Assembly (NCBI GenBank): GCA_020696365.1
Contig: JAEHCM010000001.1
Coordinates: forward strand, 354,894-418,893
Origin: Thermoplasmata archaeon
GTDB lineage: Archaea > Thermoplasmatota > Thermoplasmata > UBA10834
Direction of reading: 5' to 3'
Length of the DNA stretch: 64,000 nucleotides
A program made the position numbers and the translations under genes. How positions within the stretch are numbered: the first letter of the stretch is position 1; every line of letters begins with the position of its first letter. The notes below the pieces were generated by a model that worked only from the letters and a program-made list of their open reading frames with translations, was not told the DNA's origin and did not search any database. Positions 17,036-25,645 of the stretch are shown here, one piece after another.

Positions 17036-17572
17036 TCACACCCATATCGCATGACGTCTGCGCATCGACCCTTCGTTCTGGCCGAGTTTGTCCATGATCT
17101 GTGCCACTATTCCGTCGAGGTAGACGAGTGTGGCATCCTCGAACAGCGTTCCGAGGGGTGCGAGTCGCTTTCGTTCCTCGTCCTCCTTCGGGTTGATATG
17201 AATCACGAGATTGGACGCCGTCGCCAGTTTCGAATGTTCCTTCGAGGTGATGGTTATGACCTCTGCCCCGATTCGTCTGACTATGTTCGCCGTCTGTATG
17301 CACGACATCGTCTCACCTGTGTGCGAGACTATGATCACGAGGTGCCCCTTCCCTACGATTGGGGTGATGGTCTCTCCCACAAAGTATACCTCGAGCCCCA
17401 TCTGAACAAGCCTTATAGCAAATGCCTTCGCAATCAGTCCAGACCGTCCGACTCCGTAGATGAATATCTTCTGTGCGGATATGATCATGTCGACGAACTT
17501 CTCAGTGCCTTCGATGTCTTCGTCGAGTGTGTCTCGGATGAACTTCATTATGTAGTCGGTGCTCTCCTTCAT
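17036..17572 (-). CDS. hxlB: 6-phospho-3-hexuloisomerase (SIS domain)
   Basis: The 178-residue SIS-domain protein has the sugar-phosphate site (YGVGRSGLIAKAFA), the second SIS segment (IIVSHTGET) and the family's C-terminal MRRRHAIWV. It interconverts 3-hexulose-6-phosphate and fructose-6-phosphate in the archaeal ribulose monophosphate route for making pentoses or fixing formaldehyde. The partner hexulose-phosphate synthase (hxlA) is not here; the overlapping upstream gene encodes a different TIM barrel. The ATG overlaps the upstream stop by four bases. Confidence 0.9.
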   Translation of the reverse strand: MKESTDYIMKFIRDTLDEDIEGTEKFVDMIISAQKIFIYGVGRSGLIAKAFAIRLVQMGLEVYFVGETITPIVGKGHLVIIVSHTGETMSCIQTANIVRRIGAEVITITSKEHSKLATASNLVIHINPKEDEERKRLAPLGTLFEDATLVYLDGIVAQIMDKLGQNEGSMRRRHAIWV

Positions 17573-18612
17573 TTCAATCCAGCTTTCTTCTTCTTTGAGT
17601 CGTCCTTAATTTCCTTCGAGACTTTCTTGGCGAGCACCCTCTCCAATATGACCTTCATGTACATGGCGTCGTGCTCTAGAAGGGGGGAGCTGGAGATGAC
17701 TGTGGTGGGTTCGTTCCTGTCTACCAGCGCCTCGGCCAGGGGTTCGAATCGGAGGTCACCCTTCTTGATCGAAGTGAACCGCTTCTCGTTACCTCCCTCG
17801 TGCTCTACGCCGGAGAAGTGGGTGTACACCTCTCCGTCAGACACAGCCTCCGCGGTATTCAGCAACTTATCGAAATCCTTGGGCTCTCTGAGCAAGCCCT
17901 CCTCCCTCGAGTGGTAGTGGGCGAAATTGATCACAGGAACGAGCTGTTTTGTGTCTTTGCAGAGTCTGGCGACTTCGCTCAACGATCCGTAGACTTCTTG
18001 TCTTCCGCTGAGTTCCAGGCCGATGGGGGTCTTGATACCGTGCTTCTTGTACCACTTCGCAAGCTCCGCCAGTCTCTCCTTGGCTTTCTTGTGAGCGGTC
18101 TTCGCGGTGACATCGCCGTAGAGGCCGATATGGGTCACCACCATCCTGGCTCCAAGCTCGTTCGCTATGAGCCCCGCCCATCTGATCGAGTCCATGCTCT
18201 TGAAGGAGAGCTCCCCCTCGCTTATGATGTCCATGTAATATGGCGTATGGATCGAGAGCTGGACGTCTAGTTCGTCCGCCATCAACCTGAGGTCTCTCAG
18301 CTCGGCGTAGCTCTTGGTGATGCCGCTCGAGAGGACGACGAGTGTGTCGCCGCTCTTTATCGGCTCGTCAAGGTTCGATATTATCTGATCCTTCGCGTCC
18401 TTCCGTCGAACGATTTCGATAACCATGTCAGTCGCGAGCTCCCTTGGAGAAGAGCCTATCTCCTCGGATTCTGCAGCCCTCTCCTGCACGCTTGCCCTGA
18501 CGAGCTGCGCTTCCATGGCGGTAAGGCCTAGGTTGTGTACGTCCGCTATACCGTCCCTCAGGGTCCTCCCCTTACAGGACAGTGGTATTCCGGCCGAGCC
18601 AAAACGAATCAT
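17569..18612 (-). CDS. Endonuclease IV/xylose isomerase-like TIM-barrel protein
   Basis: The 347-residue protein has the AP-endonuclease 2 barrel pattern: RFGSAGIPLS at the first strand, SIHTPYYMDI, VVTHIGLYGD, GLELSGRQ, and INFAHYHSREEG. The His and Glu residues at strand ends are metal-ligand candidates. Relatives are either DNA endonuclease IV or sugar isomerases/epimerases. The four-base ATGA overlap with hxlB argues for a joint role, perhaps in sugar-phosphate metabolism rather than repair. The tail is Lys-rich. The molecular function is unproven. Confidence 0.7.
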   Translation of the reverse strand: MIRFGSAGIPLSCKGRTLRDGIADVHNLGLTAMEAQLVRASVQERAAESEEIGSSPRELATDMVIEIVRRKDAKDQIISNLDEPIKSGDTLVVLSSGITKSYAELRDLRLMADELDVQLSIHTPYYMDIISEGELSFKSMDSIRWAGLIANELGARMVVTHIGLYGDVTAKTAHKKAKERLAELAKWYKKHGIKTPIGLELSGRQEVYGSLSEVARLCKDTKQLVPVINFAHYHSREEGLLREPKDFDKLLNTAEAVSDGEVYTHFSGVEHEGGNEKRFTSIKKGDLRFEPLAEALVDRNEPTTVISSSPLLEHDAMYMKVILERVLAKKVSKEIKDDSKKKKAGLK

Positions 18613-18664
18613 TACTTACAATAACCCCCGAAATAGGCTGGAGTTGTCGAGTATTGCATAAGCC

Positions 18665-18672
18665 ATATATAT
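18665..18672 (+). promoter_or_regulatory. TATA box preceding a possible small RNA
   Basis: ATATATAT at 18665-18672, inside CCATATATATC, predicts a transcript start near 18692. That is upstream of the hairpin at 18718-18756 and separate from the rpl18e promoter. Confidence 0.4.
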
Positions 18673-18691
18673 CTTCTCTTGGTTCCAGCTT

Positions 18692-18790
18692 CGGCTGTCA
18701 TGAGCTCTGACCGGGGCGCGGAGGGGTGCGAGGGCCTACTCGAGCATCCCATCCGCCATGTCTGGCCAGCACTCCGGCGCTATCCAAAGC
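18692..18790 (+). ncRNA. Candidate small structured RNA upstream of rpl18e
   Basis: Between two TATA boxes (18665 and 18791) lies a GC-rich segment with a strong hairpin at 18718-18756: GCGGA pairs TCCGC, GGGGTGC pairs GCATCCC, and GAG pairs CTC around a six-base loop, with one- and two-base bulges. The segment also contains a 33-codon frame from ATG 18700, so a short peptide is the alternative. I could not match it to tRNA, C/D box or a clear H/ACA guide. Confidence 0.3.
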
Positions 18791-18799
18791 TTTATAAAT
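18791..18799 (+). promoter_or_regulatory. TATA box of the rpl18e-rpl13-rps9-rpoN operon
   Basis: TTTATAAAT is a consensus archaeal TATA box about 34 bases before the rpl18e ATG. Confidence 0.7.
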
Positions 18800-18828
18800 A
18801 GAACCCACATTTACTCGCCTGCTCTGTG

Positions 18829-19212
18829 ATGTCGGAGGAGTCAGAAATGGGTATAAACAGCAGAAAAACGAACCCCCGCCTCTTGACCCTGGTGCAGCAT
18901 CTGAAGGATGCGAGCAGGATTAACGAGGCGCCTATCTGGCGAGACATCGCGTTGAGGCTCGAGAGCCCCGCTAGTCACTGGGCTGAGGTCAACGTGGGAA
19001 ATCTAGATAGGCACGCCAACGAGGACGACGTGATCGTCGTTCCGGGCAAGTTGCTGGGCGCGGGCGAGTTGAGGAAGAAGGTGACTGTGGCTGCATTCCG
19101 GTGCACTGGCCAGGCGAAGGAGAAGGTTGCTGGCGCTGGCGGTAGAAGCCTTTCCTTGGAGGAGCTTGTTGAGAACAACCCCAAGGGATCGAAAGTTAGG
19201 ATAATGGGGTGA
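18829..19212 (+). CDS. rpl18e: 50S ribosomal protein L18e (eL18)
   Basis: The 127-residue protein is the archaeal eL18 of the large subunit, with KTNPRLLTLVQHLKDAS near the start and DVIVVPGKLLGAGEL in the middle. ATG 18829 directly follows an in-frame GTG at 18826; either could be used. The gene order rpl18e-rpl13-rps9-rpoN is the conserved euryarchaeal cluster. rpoD, usually just upstream, is absent here. Confidence 0.93.
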   Translation: MSEESEMGINSRKTNPRLLTLVQHLKDASRINEAPIWRDIALRLESPASHWAEVNVGNLDRHANEDDVIVVPGKLLGAGELRKKVTVAAFRCTGQAKEKVAGAGGRSLSLEELVENNPKGSKVRIMG

Positions 19213-19216
19213 TTGT

Positions 19217-19633
19217 GTGGCAGTCATAGACGCGCAGGAGCAGGTCCTCGGGAGACTCTGTACGCATGTGGCCAAGCGGCTGCTCAACGGCGAGGAGATC
19301 ACCATTGTCAACGCTCAGAAGGTCAAGATTTCCGGCAGAAAGGCACAGCTTTTGGAGCACTACGCTCAGAGGCGGGCCCGTGGGAAGGGCATTAGCGGCC
19401 CGAAATATCCCCGCTCCGCTGACATGATATTCAGGCGCACCGTCAGAGGTATGTTGGATTACAGGAAGACTACGGGAAAGGAAGCGTACAAGCGGCTGAG
19501 AGTGTATGTAGGTGTTCCGTCGGAGCTTCGTGAGATAAAGGCCGAGAGCCCGGAGGTGGCTAAGAAGCCGCGTCTGGCCCGGTACGTGTATCTCGAGGAG
19601 ATCTCCAAAGAACTCGGTTCCAGGAGGATGTGA
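19217..19633 (+). CDS. rpl13: 50S ribosomal protein L13 (uL13)
   Basis: The 138-residue large-subunit protein shows the family segments DAQEQVLGRLCTHVAKRLL and RGMLDYRKTTGKEAYKRL. The start is GTG 19217, four bases after the rpl18e stop with GGGGTGATT at the junction. It sits second in the operon and four bases before rps9. Confidence 0.95.
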   Translation: MAVIDAQEQVLGRLCTHVAKRLLNGEEITIVNAQKVKISGRKAQLLEHYAQRRARGKGISGPKYPRSADMIFRRTVRGMLDYRKTTGKEAYKRLRVYVGVPSELREIKAESPEVAKKPRLARYVYLEEISKELGSRRM

Positions 19634-19637
19634 TGTC

Positions 19638-20036
19638 ATGAAGGTCGTTGTTGTCAGCGGCAAGAGGAAGAGCGCGGTCGCGAGAGCGACCGTTAGAAAG
19701 GGCCGCGGGCTGGTACGCGTGAATAGCGTTCCTTTGGAGGTTTTCGAACCCTATCTCGCAAGAGTCAAGATTGAGGAACCGCTCACGCTTGCCGGAAACA
19801 GAGTCTCGAAGGTTGATATCGATATCAATGTTCAGGGCGGCGGGTTCATGGGCCAGGCGGCTGCCACCAGGACGGCAATAGCGAAGGGGCTTGTACAGTT
19901 CCTCGGGGACGAGGACCTGCAGGAGCTCTATTCGAAATACGACCGGTCTCTGCTCGTATCCGATCCGAGAAGGAAGCTTCCGAAGAAACCGCTCGGAAGA
20001 GGCGCAAGGAAGAAGCGTCAGAAGTCCTACAGGTGA
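19638..20036 (+). CDS. rps9: 30S ribosomal protein S9 (uS9)
   Basis: The 132-residue small-subunit protein ends in the basic tail [11 protein letters not shown], whose last Arg reaches the P-site tRNA in the ribosome. [13 protein letters not shown] at the start and [19 protein letters not shown] in the middle are family hallmarks. It lies between rpl13 and rpoN with gaps of four bases on each side. Confidence 0.96.
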   Translation: MKVVVVSGKRKSAVARATVRKGRGLVRVNSVPLEVFEPYLARVKIEEPLTLAGNRVSKVDIDINVQGGGFMGQAAATRTAIAKGLVQFLGDEDLQELYSKYDRSLLVSDPRRKLPKKPLGRGARKKRQKSYR

Positions 20037-20040
20037 TAGA

Positions 20041-20229
20041 ATGATAATCCCAGTTCGATGCTTCACTTGCGGCAAAGTGGTAGGTAGCGCGTTTGAGGAG
20101 TTCGTTAGGAGAACCGATATGGGCGAATCGCCCAAGGAGGTTCTCGACGCATTGCGTCTCGAGCGGTACTGCTGCCGGCGGATGATATTGACGCATGCAG
20201 ACCTGATCGATGAGGTGGCTCCCTACTGA
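20041..20229 (+). CDS. rpoN: DNA-directed RNA polymerase subunit N (Rpb10)
   Basis: The 62-residue zinc-bundle subunit helps assemble the D-L platform of RNA polymerase. The hallmark [10 protein letters not shown] and the paired cysteines RYCCRRM are present. ATG 20041 is four bases after the rps9 stop. The tRNA-Pro gene follows 29 bases later. Confidence 0.96.
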   Translation: MIIPVRCFTCGKVVGSAFEEFVRRTDMGESPKEVLDALRLERYCCRRMILTHADLIDEVAPY

Positions 20230-20258
20230 GGCGCCCCTCCGCCGATCTCTTTCTTTTC

Positions 20259-20334
20259 GGGCCCGTGGGGTAGCTTGGCATCCTTCCAGCTTGGGGTGCT
20301 GGTAACTCGCGTTCAAATCGCGACGGGCCCACCA
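20259..20334 (+). tRNA. tRNA-Pro(GGG), CCA encoded, no intron
   Basis: The acceptor GGGCCCG (20259-20265) pairs CGGGCCC (20324-20330), followed by A and an encoded CCA. The anticodon arm has a CCAGC/GCTGG stem around loop TTGGGGT, giving anticodon GGG. The T arm is TCGCG-TTCAAAT-CGCGA. All four arms form without an intron. Its place after rpoN suggests co-transcription with the ribosomal operon. Confidence 0.95.
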
Positions 20335-20347
20335 CGCAAGGACTGAG

Positions 20348-22162
20348 CTAACGCGTGTGCCCATTCTGGTTCAGGTCGTCACAGACCTTCATAAGGCTCG
20401 TAATCATGACCGTGCCCTTCCTGTGGTCCCCTTCGACCCTATTCTCAACGCGTATCGTCCCGCCACAACACCCAACGAGATGGTTCACCAGATGAAGGCC
20501 TAGCCCAGCTCCAGGGACCGAGTGGTCTTGCCGGTAGTATCTCTCGAAGATCTTCGGCTTCTCATCGTCCAATATTCCCCTTCCGTAGTCGGCGATCCTG
20601 ACACGCCAGTAGTCATCATCCTCTTCATGGGCCGCTACGATGTCCACGTCCACGACGACCTCTTCGTTGTGGTCGAACTTGATGGCGTTCGTCAACAGGT
20701 TCGCGAAGAGTCTCGTCAGCAGAGGGCTCCCCCTAACCTTGCATGGTTCAGTCGGCGGCCTGAAGTTTACGGTCACCTTCCGGTCTGGGTAGGTTCTCTT
20801 CGATTCATCTATCGCGTCGCGGAGCACGGTCACCAGGTCCTTCGACTCACAGTCCTTGCTTCCGAGAGCCACGACTCTTCTCGCATCTCTTACGACCGAT
20901 GACAATTCGTGGGCCCCTCGGATTGCCTTCGATATGGTCTTCATGTTCTTTCGTTCCGATTCAGATAGGCCCTGCGACCTCTCGAGCTTGTCCAGAAAAT
21001 GCATCGCCGCGGTCGTGTGGTTGATTATGTCGTGGGACAACAAGTCGTTTAGGAACTCGGATTCCTCTTTGGCTTCCACGAGCTGTCTCTCAAGTCTGCC
21101 TCTCTCGGTCACGTCTCGCAGGGTCGCCTGGATACAGCTCTCCTTGTCGATCTCAGCAATCCTTGCGGACGCCTCCACGGTCACCACCCCGTTCAATTTC
21201 GTATCCAAGTCCATCTCGAAGTTGTGGGCAGAGCCTTCCTTGTCTAGTGCCCATTTCAACGCTGAGAACGCATCGGAGTCTTTGGGTAGGATATCTTCGA
21301 TATGACGGTCTTCGAGGTCTCCCCGGTCTCCATATCCTAGCAAGTTCAGGCACGAGCGATTCCCGGACATAATTCTGCCGCCCATAGCGATGATCAGGAT
21401 CGGATCGGGTGAAAGGTTGATGAGGGATCGGTAGTTCTCCTCTGACCTCCTGAGCTCCTCCGTGCGCTTCCGTACTTTCCTCTCGAGCGTAAGGGCAAGG
21501 TTCTGAAGGTCGAGATTCCGGAGGAGAATCTCTTCGTTGAGTCTGAGCGTATGCTCAGATATCGACTCCTCTTTGCACTCCACCTTGTGCCCAGATTTCT
21601 CCAATTCTCTGATTGGCGCGATGATGAATCTGCACCTTTCCTTTCCCTGAGCGACGCATTCAACTTCGAGAGCGAAAATCTCGGCTTGCCCTGTTTCCTC
21701 ATCGTCGAAGGCATGCTTGCAGATGCCTGCTAGAAAACCTGAGGTGTATGAGCATGAAGTGGTGGTCTGTAGTTCGTTGGAATCACTGAAGGTCATGGTC
21801 TCGAAACCATTCTTCGCTGTTACCTCAACAGTCCGCGTGCCCTCATCTATTTTCTCAACTCTGTGATCGCCGAGGCCTTCTGAGGAGTAGATGCGAAGAA
21901 TCTCGTCCAGAGTGGATGCTGGAGAGCCAGGTTTCAGGCTCGCTTGTTTCTTCTCGCAGTATTCTCCCGCTCCGGCTAGTCCCGCTCTGTACAGGATTTC
22001 CTTCTCGAATAAGCCGACCTCTGATCGGAGGATCTTCTTCAGAGCTTGAAATCCTCCGGCGATTTCCAGAATCACCCTTTCCTGGTCGTTCGATGGACCA
22101 GAGATGTTGTCCGAACCTGATACTGGTTCGTCGGGTGTGAGAGTTCTTTCAGGTGAAGGCAG
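20348..22162 (-). CDS. V4R-PAS sensor histidine kinase
   Basis: The protein (604 residues from CTG 22162, or 575 from GTG 22075) has an N-terminal V4R domain. It includes SCSYTSGFLAGICKHAF and a C-terminal Cys pair (VECVAQGKERCRF). A coiled-coil linker, a PAS domain, a HisKA-type segment with DLLSHDIINHTT (phospho-acceptor His) and an HATPase domain (NLLTNAIKF, DYGRGI, GAGLGLHLV) follow. V4R domains bind small hydrophobic ligands, so it may sense a metabolite and phosphorylate a regulator encoded elsewhere. The frame is open for about 60 codons upstream of GTG 22075 with no ATG, GTG or TTG. CTG 22162 has GGTG five bases before it; GTG 22075 has only an adjacent AAGG. Confidence 0.8.
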   Translation of the reverse strand: MPSPERTLTPDEPVSGSDNISGPSNDQERVILEIAGGFQALKKILRSEVGLFEKEILYRAGLAGAGEYCEKKQASLKPGSPASTLDEILRIYSSEGLGDHRVEKIDEGTRTVEVTAKNGFETMTFSDSNELQTTTSCSYTSGFLAGICKHAFDDEETGQAEIFALEVECVAQGKERCRFIIAPIRELEKSGHKVECKEESISEHTLRLNEEILLRNLDLQNLALTLERKVRKRTEELRRSEENYRSLINLSPDPILIIAMGGRIMSGNRSCLNLLGYGDRGDLEDRHIEDILPKDSDAFSALKWALDKEGSAHNFEMDLDTKLNGVVTVEASARIAEIDKESCIQATLRDVTERGRLERQLVEAKEESEFLNDLLSHDIINHTTAAMHFLDKLERSQGLSESERKNMKTISKAIRGAHELSSVVRDARRVVALGSKDCESKDLVTVLRDAIDESKRTYPDRKVTVNFRPPTEPCKVRGSPLLTRLFANLLTNAIKFDHNEEVVVDVDIVAAHEEDDDYWRVRIADYGRGILDDEKPKIFERYYRQDHSVPGAGLGLHLVNHLVGCCGGTIRVENRVEGDHRKGTVMITSLMKVCDDLNQNGHTR

Positions 22163-22250
22163 ACTATCACCTACGTGTTCCGTGGGCAGAGATGCGTTTG
22201 TAGAGAGATAACTCTGCGAGTGTTGCCCATTTCCATCATCGCAGTCTGGA

Positions 22251-22258
22251 TTAAATAC
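22251..22258 (-). promoter_or_regulatory. TATA box of the V4R histidine kinase
   Basis: On the minus strand GTATTTAA lies about 93 bases before the proposed CTG start, in the gap after folP. It predicts a leader of about 60-70 bases, unusually long for this window. Confidence 0.4.
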
Positions 22259-22273
22259 TTTCGCGGTTCTCTA

Positions 22274-23119
22274 TCAGCCGTTCTGAATGATCGGCCAAGC
22301 AACCTGCAACGCCTGGGCCGTCTCCGGGACATCATGAGCTCTTATGACGTTGGCACCATTCGCAACCGCAAGAACGGCCGCAGCTAGCGACCCGCCCAGC
22401 CTACCATCGATCGGACTGCCAGTAATCTTGCCGATGAAGGATTTTCTGGACACACCTATTGCGATCGCCTTTCCCAACGAGCGCAGCTCCCGTAGTCTCG
22501 TGAGTATCTCAATGTTATGATCGAGATTCTTGCCGAAACCGATGCCAGGGTCAATCATTATCTTGTCGGCGCTTATCCCAGCCTTCTCAGCGACCGCAAT
22601 TCTATCCTCCAAGAAGGTAGATATGTCCGCCACCACGTCTCCGTACTTGGGTGACTTCTGCATCGTTCTCGGGGTTCCCTGCATGTGCATGATTATGACA
22701 GATGCGTCATGCTCAGCGATTACCTCCGCCATGCCTTCCCCTCTCAGGCCGTTGACGTCGTTCACTACGGAAGCTCCAGCTTTGAGCGCCTCCCTCGCCA
22801 CTTCGGCCTTCATCGTGTCGATGGAAACTCTGCCAGGATGTCTTCCAGCCAGTTTTCTCACGATCTCGGTAGTCCTTCTGATCTCTTCGTCAGTCGGAAC
22901 CGTGTTCGCACCAGGTCTGGTCGACTCCCCTCCTACGTCAACGAATCCGGCTCCAGCAGCGAACATGTCCAATCCAGTCTTGACAGCTCTCCTCATGTCC
23001 TCTCCGAGGCCGTCGCCCGAGAAGGAATCAGTGGTGGCATTGACGACCCCCATCACCATCGGGGGACCGAACCTGATTGTCCTCGACCCCACCCTTAGGA
23101 CCGAAGTGGAGATGCTCAA
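22274..23119 (-). CDS. folP: Dihydropteroate synthase family protein
   Basis: The 281-residue TIM barrel has the DHPS signatures VMGVVNATTDSFSGDG, DVGGESTRPGA and IDPGIGFGKN. It condenses a pterin pyrophosphate with an aminobenzoate. In archaea this family serves folate or methanopterin-type C1 carriers, and some members lack the classical activity. It follows the iron-sulfur gene by 17 bases in a larA-CCG-folP row. Confidence 0.9.
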   Translation of the reverse strand: MSISTSVLRVGSRTIRFGPPMVMGVVNATTDSFSGDGLGEDMRRAVKTGLDMFAAGAGFVDVGGESTRPGANTVPTDEEIRRTTEIVRKLAGRHPGRVSIDTMKAEVAREALKAGASVVNDVNGLRGEGMAEVIAEHDASVIIMHMQGTPRTMQKSPKYGDVVADISTFLEDRIAVAEKAGISADKIMIDPGIGFGKNLDHNIEILTRLRELRSLGKAIAIGVSRKSFIGKITGSPIDGRLGGSLAAAVLAVANGANVIRAHDVPETAQALQVAWPIIQNG

Positions 23120-23136
23120 GTCACAGTACCTCCAAT

Positions 23137-24231
23137 CTAGACTATCAGAAGGTCATCGATCAGCTCGGTTATGTCCATTATCTCTATGTCTGCCTTGATC
23201 AGTTCGTTCCCTAGTTTCAAAGTGCTCACGCAGAACGGACAGGATGTGATGAGCAGGTCTGCGATTTCAGAGGCCGTTTTCACACGTCTGGAGGCGATTC
23301 TCTGCGCAGCAGCAGGATCCGCCGCGCGAACTCCTCCTCCACCACCGCAACACCTGGAAGACTCCTTACTCTCGCCCATCTCCACATATTCCGCTTCCGG
23401 TATCATCCTGAGGAGCGTGCGGGGTTCGTCATAGATCTTCATGTGTCTGCCAATGTGGCACGGATCGTGATATGTGATCCTCTTCTTGAGCGGCTTCAGT
23501 TTGAAATCCTGCCTCGTGAGGAATTGGGTCATGTGCTCGACCTCGAAATCGTAGGAAGTGTGTTTCGTGTATTCTTCCTTGAACATGTGCAGGCAGCCTG
23601 CGCACGTGAAGAGGAGCTTCTTGATGCCGCGTCTTCTGACTTCCTCGAGGTTCGCGTTCATCAGTCCCTCGATATCCTCCTGAGGCAGCCCGATTCTATG
23701 GAGCGTGCTTCCACAACACACCTCGTCGATGAGTGTGAAGTCAATGCCGAGCTTCTTCAGAATCGAAATGGAATGTTCCGCGATCTCAGTGGTCCGGTAG
23801 CGCGCGGTGCATCCGATGAAGTAACCGATCTCCGCCTCCTTCGAAGGTACGCCGAAATCCGCCTTCTTCGTCTCTCCGTACGGGTTCTGCGTCTTCTCGA
23901 TATTCTCCACAATCTTCGAATGGACGGGAAGCATGTGACCGGCCTTGACGAGGTCGCCTCTGGCGGCCTTGACGATTTCAATCACTTTGATGTTGGAGGG
24001 GCACCTTCGTTCACAGTCCTTGCAGGTCGTGCACTGGTAGATTCGCTTCACGACGGAATCGTCCGGCTCAATGTCTCCTCTTATCAGGCCATAGGCAAGA
24101 ATGACTTTGCCTCTGGCAACAGCCGGTTCCCATTGGTTGTCCTCGAAATACGGACAGACGCTCTTACAGAATCCGCAGAAGGTACATGTGAGCATCTCCA
24201 TCTCAAGCTTCTTCGACCTATCTGCTTCCAT
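23137..24231 (-). CDS. Iron-sulfur CCG-domain oxidoreductase subunit (HdrD/GlcF/LutA-like)
   Basis: The 364-residue protein has two 4Fe-4S motifs (CTFCGFCKSVCP and CTTCKDCERRCP) and two CCG domains. The first shows CIGC, EVCCG and CAGC; the second shows DPCH, RCCGGGGG and CPFC. This is the layout of heterodisulfide reductase D, glycolate oxidase F and related electron-transfer subunits. No flavin subunit is adjacent. The neighbour larA (lactate racemase family) makes a 2-hydroxyacid role plausible but unproven. ATG 24231 was chosen because GGAGGT lies six bases before it. Confidence 0.85.
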   Translation of the reverse strand: MEADRSKKLEMEMLTCTFCGFCKSVCPYFEDNQWEPAVARGKVILAYGLIRGDIEPDDSVVKRIYQCTTCKDCERRCPSNIKVIEIVKAARGDLVKAGHMLPVHSKIVENIEKTQNPYGETKKADFGVPSKEAEIGYFIGCTARYRTTEIAEHSISILKKLGIDFTLIDEVCCGSTLHRIGLPQEDIEGLMNANLEEVRRRGIKKLLFTCAGCLHMFKEEYTKHTSYDFEVEHMTQFLTRQDFKLKPLKKRITYHDPCHIGRHMKIYDEPRTLLRMIPEAEYVEMGESKESSRCCGGGGGVRAADPAAAQRIASRRVKTASEIADLLITSCPFCVSTLKLGNELIKADIEIMDITELIDDLLIV

Positions 24232-24278
24232 CACAGTACCTCCCTTGCTTACCGACACGATTTATGGTCAGCGATTCA

Positions 24279-25523
24279 TCAGTCTGACTCGACTTTTGGG
24301 ACAGTAATCACAGCGTCCATTATAAAGGTCACCTTCGACCCAGGTCCGAGCTCTGCCAAGGCTCCGTCCACAGCCTCTTGGAGGGATGACATTGGAACCA
24401 TGTGAGCTTTCTCGACGATCTCCGGCTCAAGTCTAGTGACTGCGAACATCTTCATCCTGAGGCCTATCTCGGCCATCTTTGCTGCTTTGTGATAGCCGAG
24501 CTTGAACTCCCGGGATATCTTCTCAAGAGCTTCGTTCGGCGTCGTCGCGCTTGCCAGGAGTTTCAGGAAGGTGTCAGCTCCGACGCCTGTTCTGCAGGCA
24601 CTCACGAGTATCAGAATTCCGCCATCTCTGACGGAGTGTTTTGCGTTATCTAGAGCCTTCTGCGACTGGTACAGGTCTATGTCGTGAGGGAACGAAGTGA
24701 CCGCCACGACGATGTCCGCCTTCTTCATCTTGACGACGAAAACCTCGTCGGCCTTCCGTACCGCGGACTTGAAAGTCGAATCAATATCTCCTGAATACGC
24801 AGAGCACACCTTGTGCCCCTTGTCCAACACCGCCATGATGGAGAATATCTTCTTCCCGTCCAGGAACGCCATCGCCTCTATCATATCCTCGTGAACAGGA
24901 TTACCCTTCAGGTTGAGTGCCTGAGCTTCCTGAGTGAGTGCCAACTTGTGGTTCTGTTCTATCGTTCCATAGGCTGCGACGCCAGGCAGGAAAGCCTTCC
25001 TGCCGCCAGTGTACCCTGCGAAGTAGTGCGGTTCGACGCTCCCGATGACCACTATACGGTCAGCCTCCTGGACGAGTTTGTTCATCCACACATCTGTGCC
25101 TCTACTGGTGGTTCCGAAGTGCACCAACTCGCTGTTCTTGGAATCATGCGAGTGCACCCTCGCCTTGATCGAGTCGTATCTGGAGCCGAACACGAACCTG
25201 TACTCCTCATCTGTCGGGGTTCGGTGCATGCCCGTTGCTATGATGTACTCCGCCCCTACCCTATCCAAGGTCGACCCAATCAGGTCAAGGACCTTCTCGG
25301 TGGGAGTCGGGCGTGTCGCGTCGTTGACAATCACCAGCACTTTGCTCGCACCCTGGAGGAAATCGTCGAGGCTTGCAGAATCAATTGGGGTGTCAACGGC
25401 CTCTCGCAACAGCTCCATCTCGTCGGCCTCGGGCAACTCATTCGGGTAGGCGACCTCCCCCATGTTGTCGTCTGGAACCTCTACTATCTCCGTTCCCTCT
25501 CCGTAGGGCACTTCGACTCTCAT
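24279..25523 (-). CDS. larA: LarA-family (nickel-pincer) 2-hydroxyacid racemase
   Basis: The 414-residue protein shows LarA hallmarks: NDATRPTP, ATGMHR (catalytic His), SVEPHYFAGYTGGRK (second His and the Lys that holds the pincer cofactor) and a following His. LarA enzymes racemise or epimerise 2-hydroxyacids using a nickel-pincer nucleotide made by LarB, LarC and LarE. None of those genes is in the window, so the cofactor would come from elsewhere. It is 47 bases upstream of the CCG protein in the same direction. Confidence 0.85.
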   Translation of the reverse strand: MRVEVPYGEGTEIVEVPDDNMGEVAYPNELPEADEMELLREAVDTPIDSASLDDFLQGASKVLVIVNDATRPTPTEKVLDLIGSTLDRVGAEYIIATGMHRTPTDEEYRFVFGSRYDSIKARVHSHDSKNSELVHFGTTSRGTDVWMNKLVQEADRIVVIGSVEPHYFAGYTGGRKAFLPGVAAYGTIEQNHKLALTQEAQALNLKGNPVHEDMIEAMAFLDGKKIFSIMAVLDKGHKVCSAYSGDIDSTFKSAVRKADEVFVVKMKKADIVVAVTSFPHDIDLYQSQKALDNAKHSVRDGGILILVSACRTGVGADTFLKLLASATTPNEALEKISREFKLGYHKAAKMAEIGLRMKMFAVTRLEPEIVEKAHMVPMSSLQEAVDGALAELGPGSKVTFIMDAVITVPKVESD

Positions 25524-25613
25524 TTCAGATTACCGGGCAAGAATACTGATTCGCCTATTAGTACGTTAAGCTGTGTCATGGTCTTGTGAAAAACCGTCCA
25601 AGCCTCTGAAAAG

Positions 25614-25622
25614 GCTTAATTA
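25614..25622 (+). promoter_or_regulatory. TATA box of thiL
   Basis: GCTTAATTA is centred 28 bases before the GTG start at 25646, consistent with a leaderless message. Confidence 0.5.
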
Positions 25623-25645
25623 CGAAACAGCAATCTATTGTCCTT

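Noticed and set aside
16991..17917. A 308-codon plus-strand frame across hxlB and the TIM-barrel gene
   Set aside because: It spans two well-supported genes on the other strand and shows no motif of its own.
18692..18790. A tRNA in the rpl18e upstream region
   Set aside because: There is no T-loop TTCRA consensus and no cloverleaf; only a long hairpin forms.
23443..24405. A 320-codon plus-strand frame across the CCG iron-sulfur gene
   Set aside because: It runs antisense to a gene with eight Cys motifs in the right order; no independent evidence.
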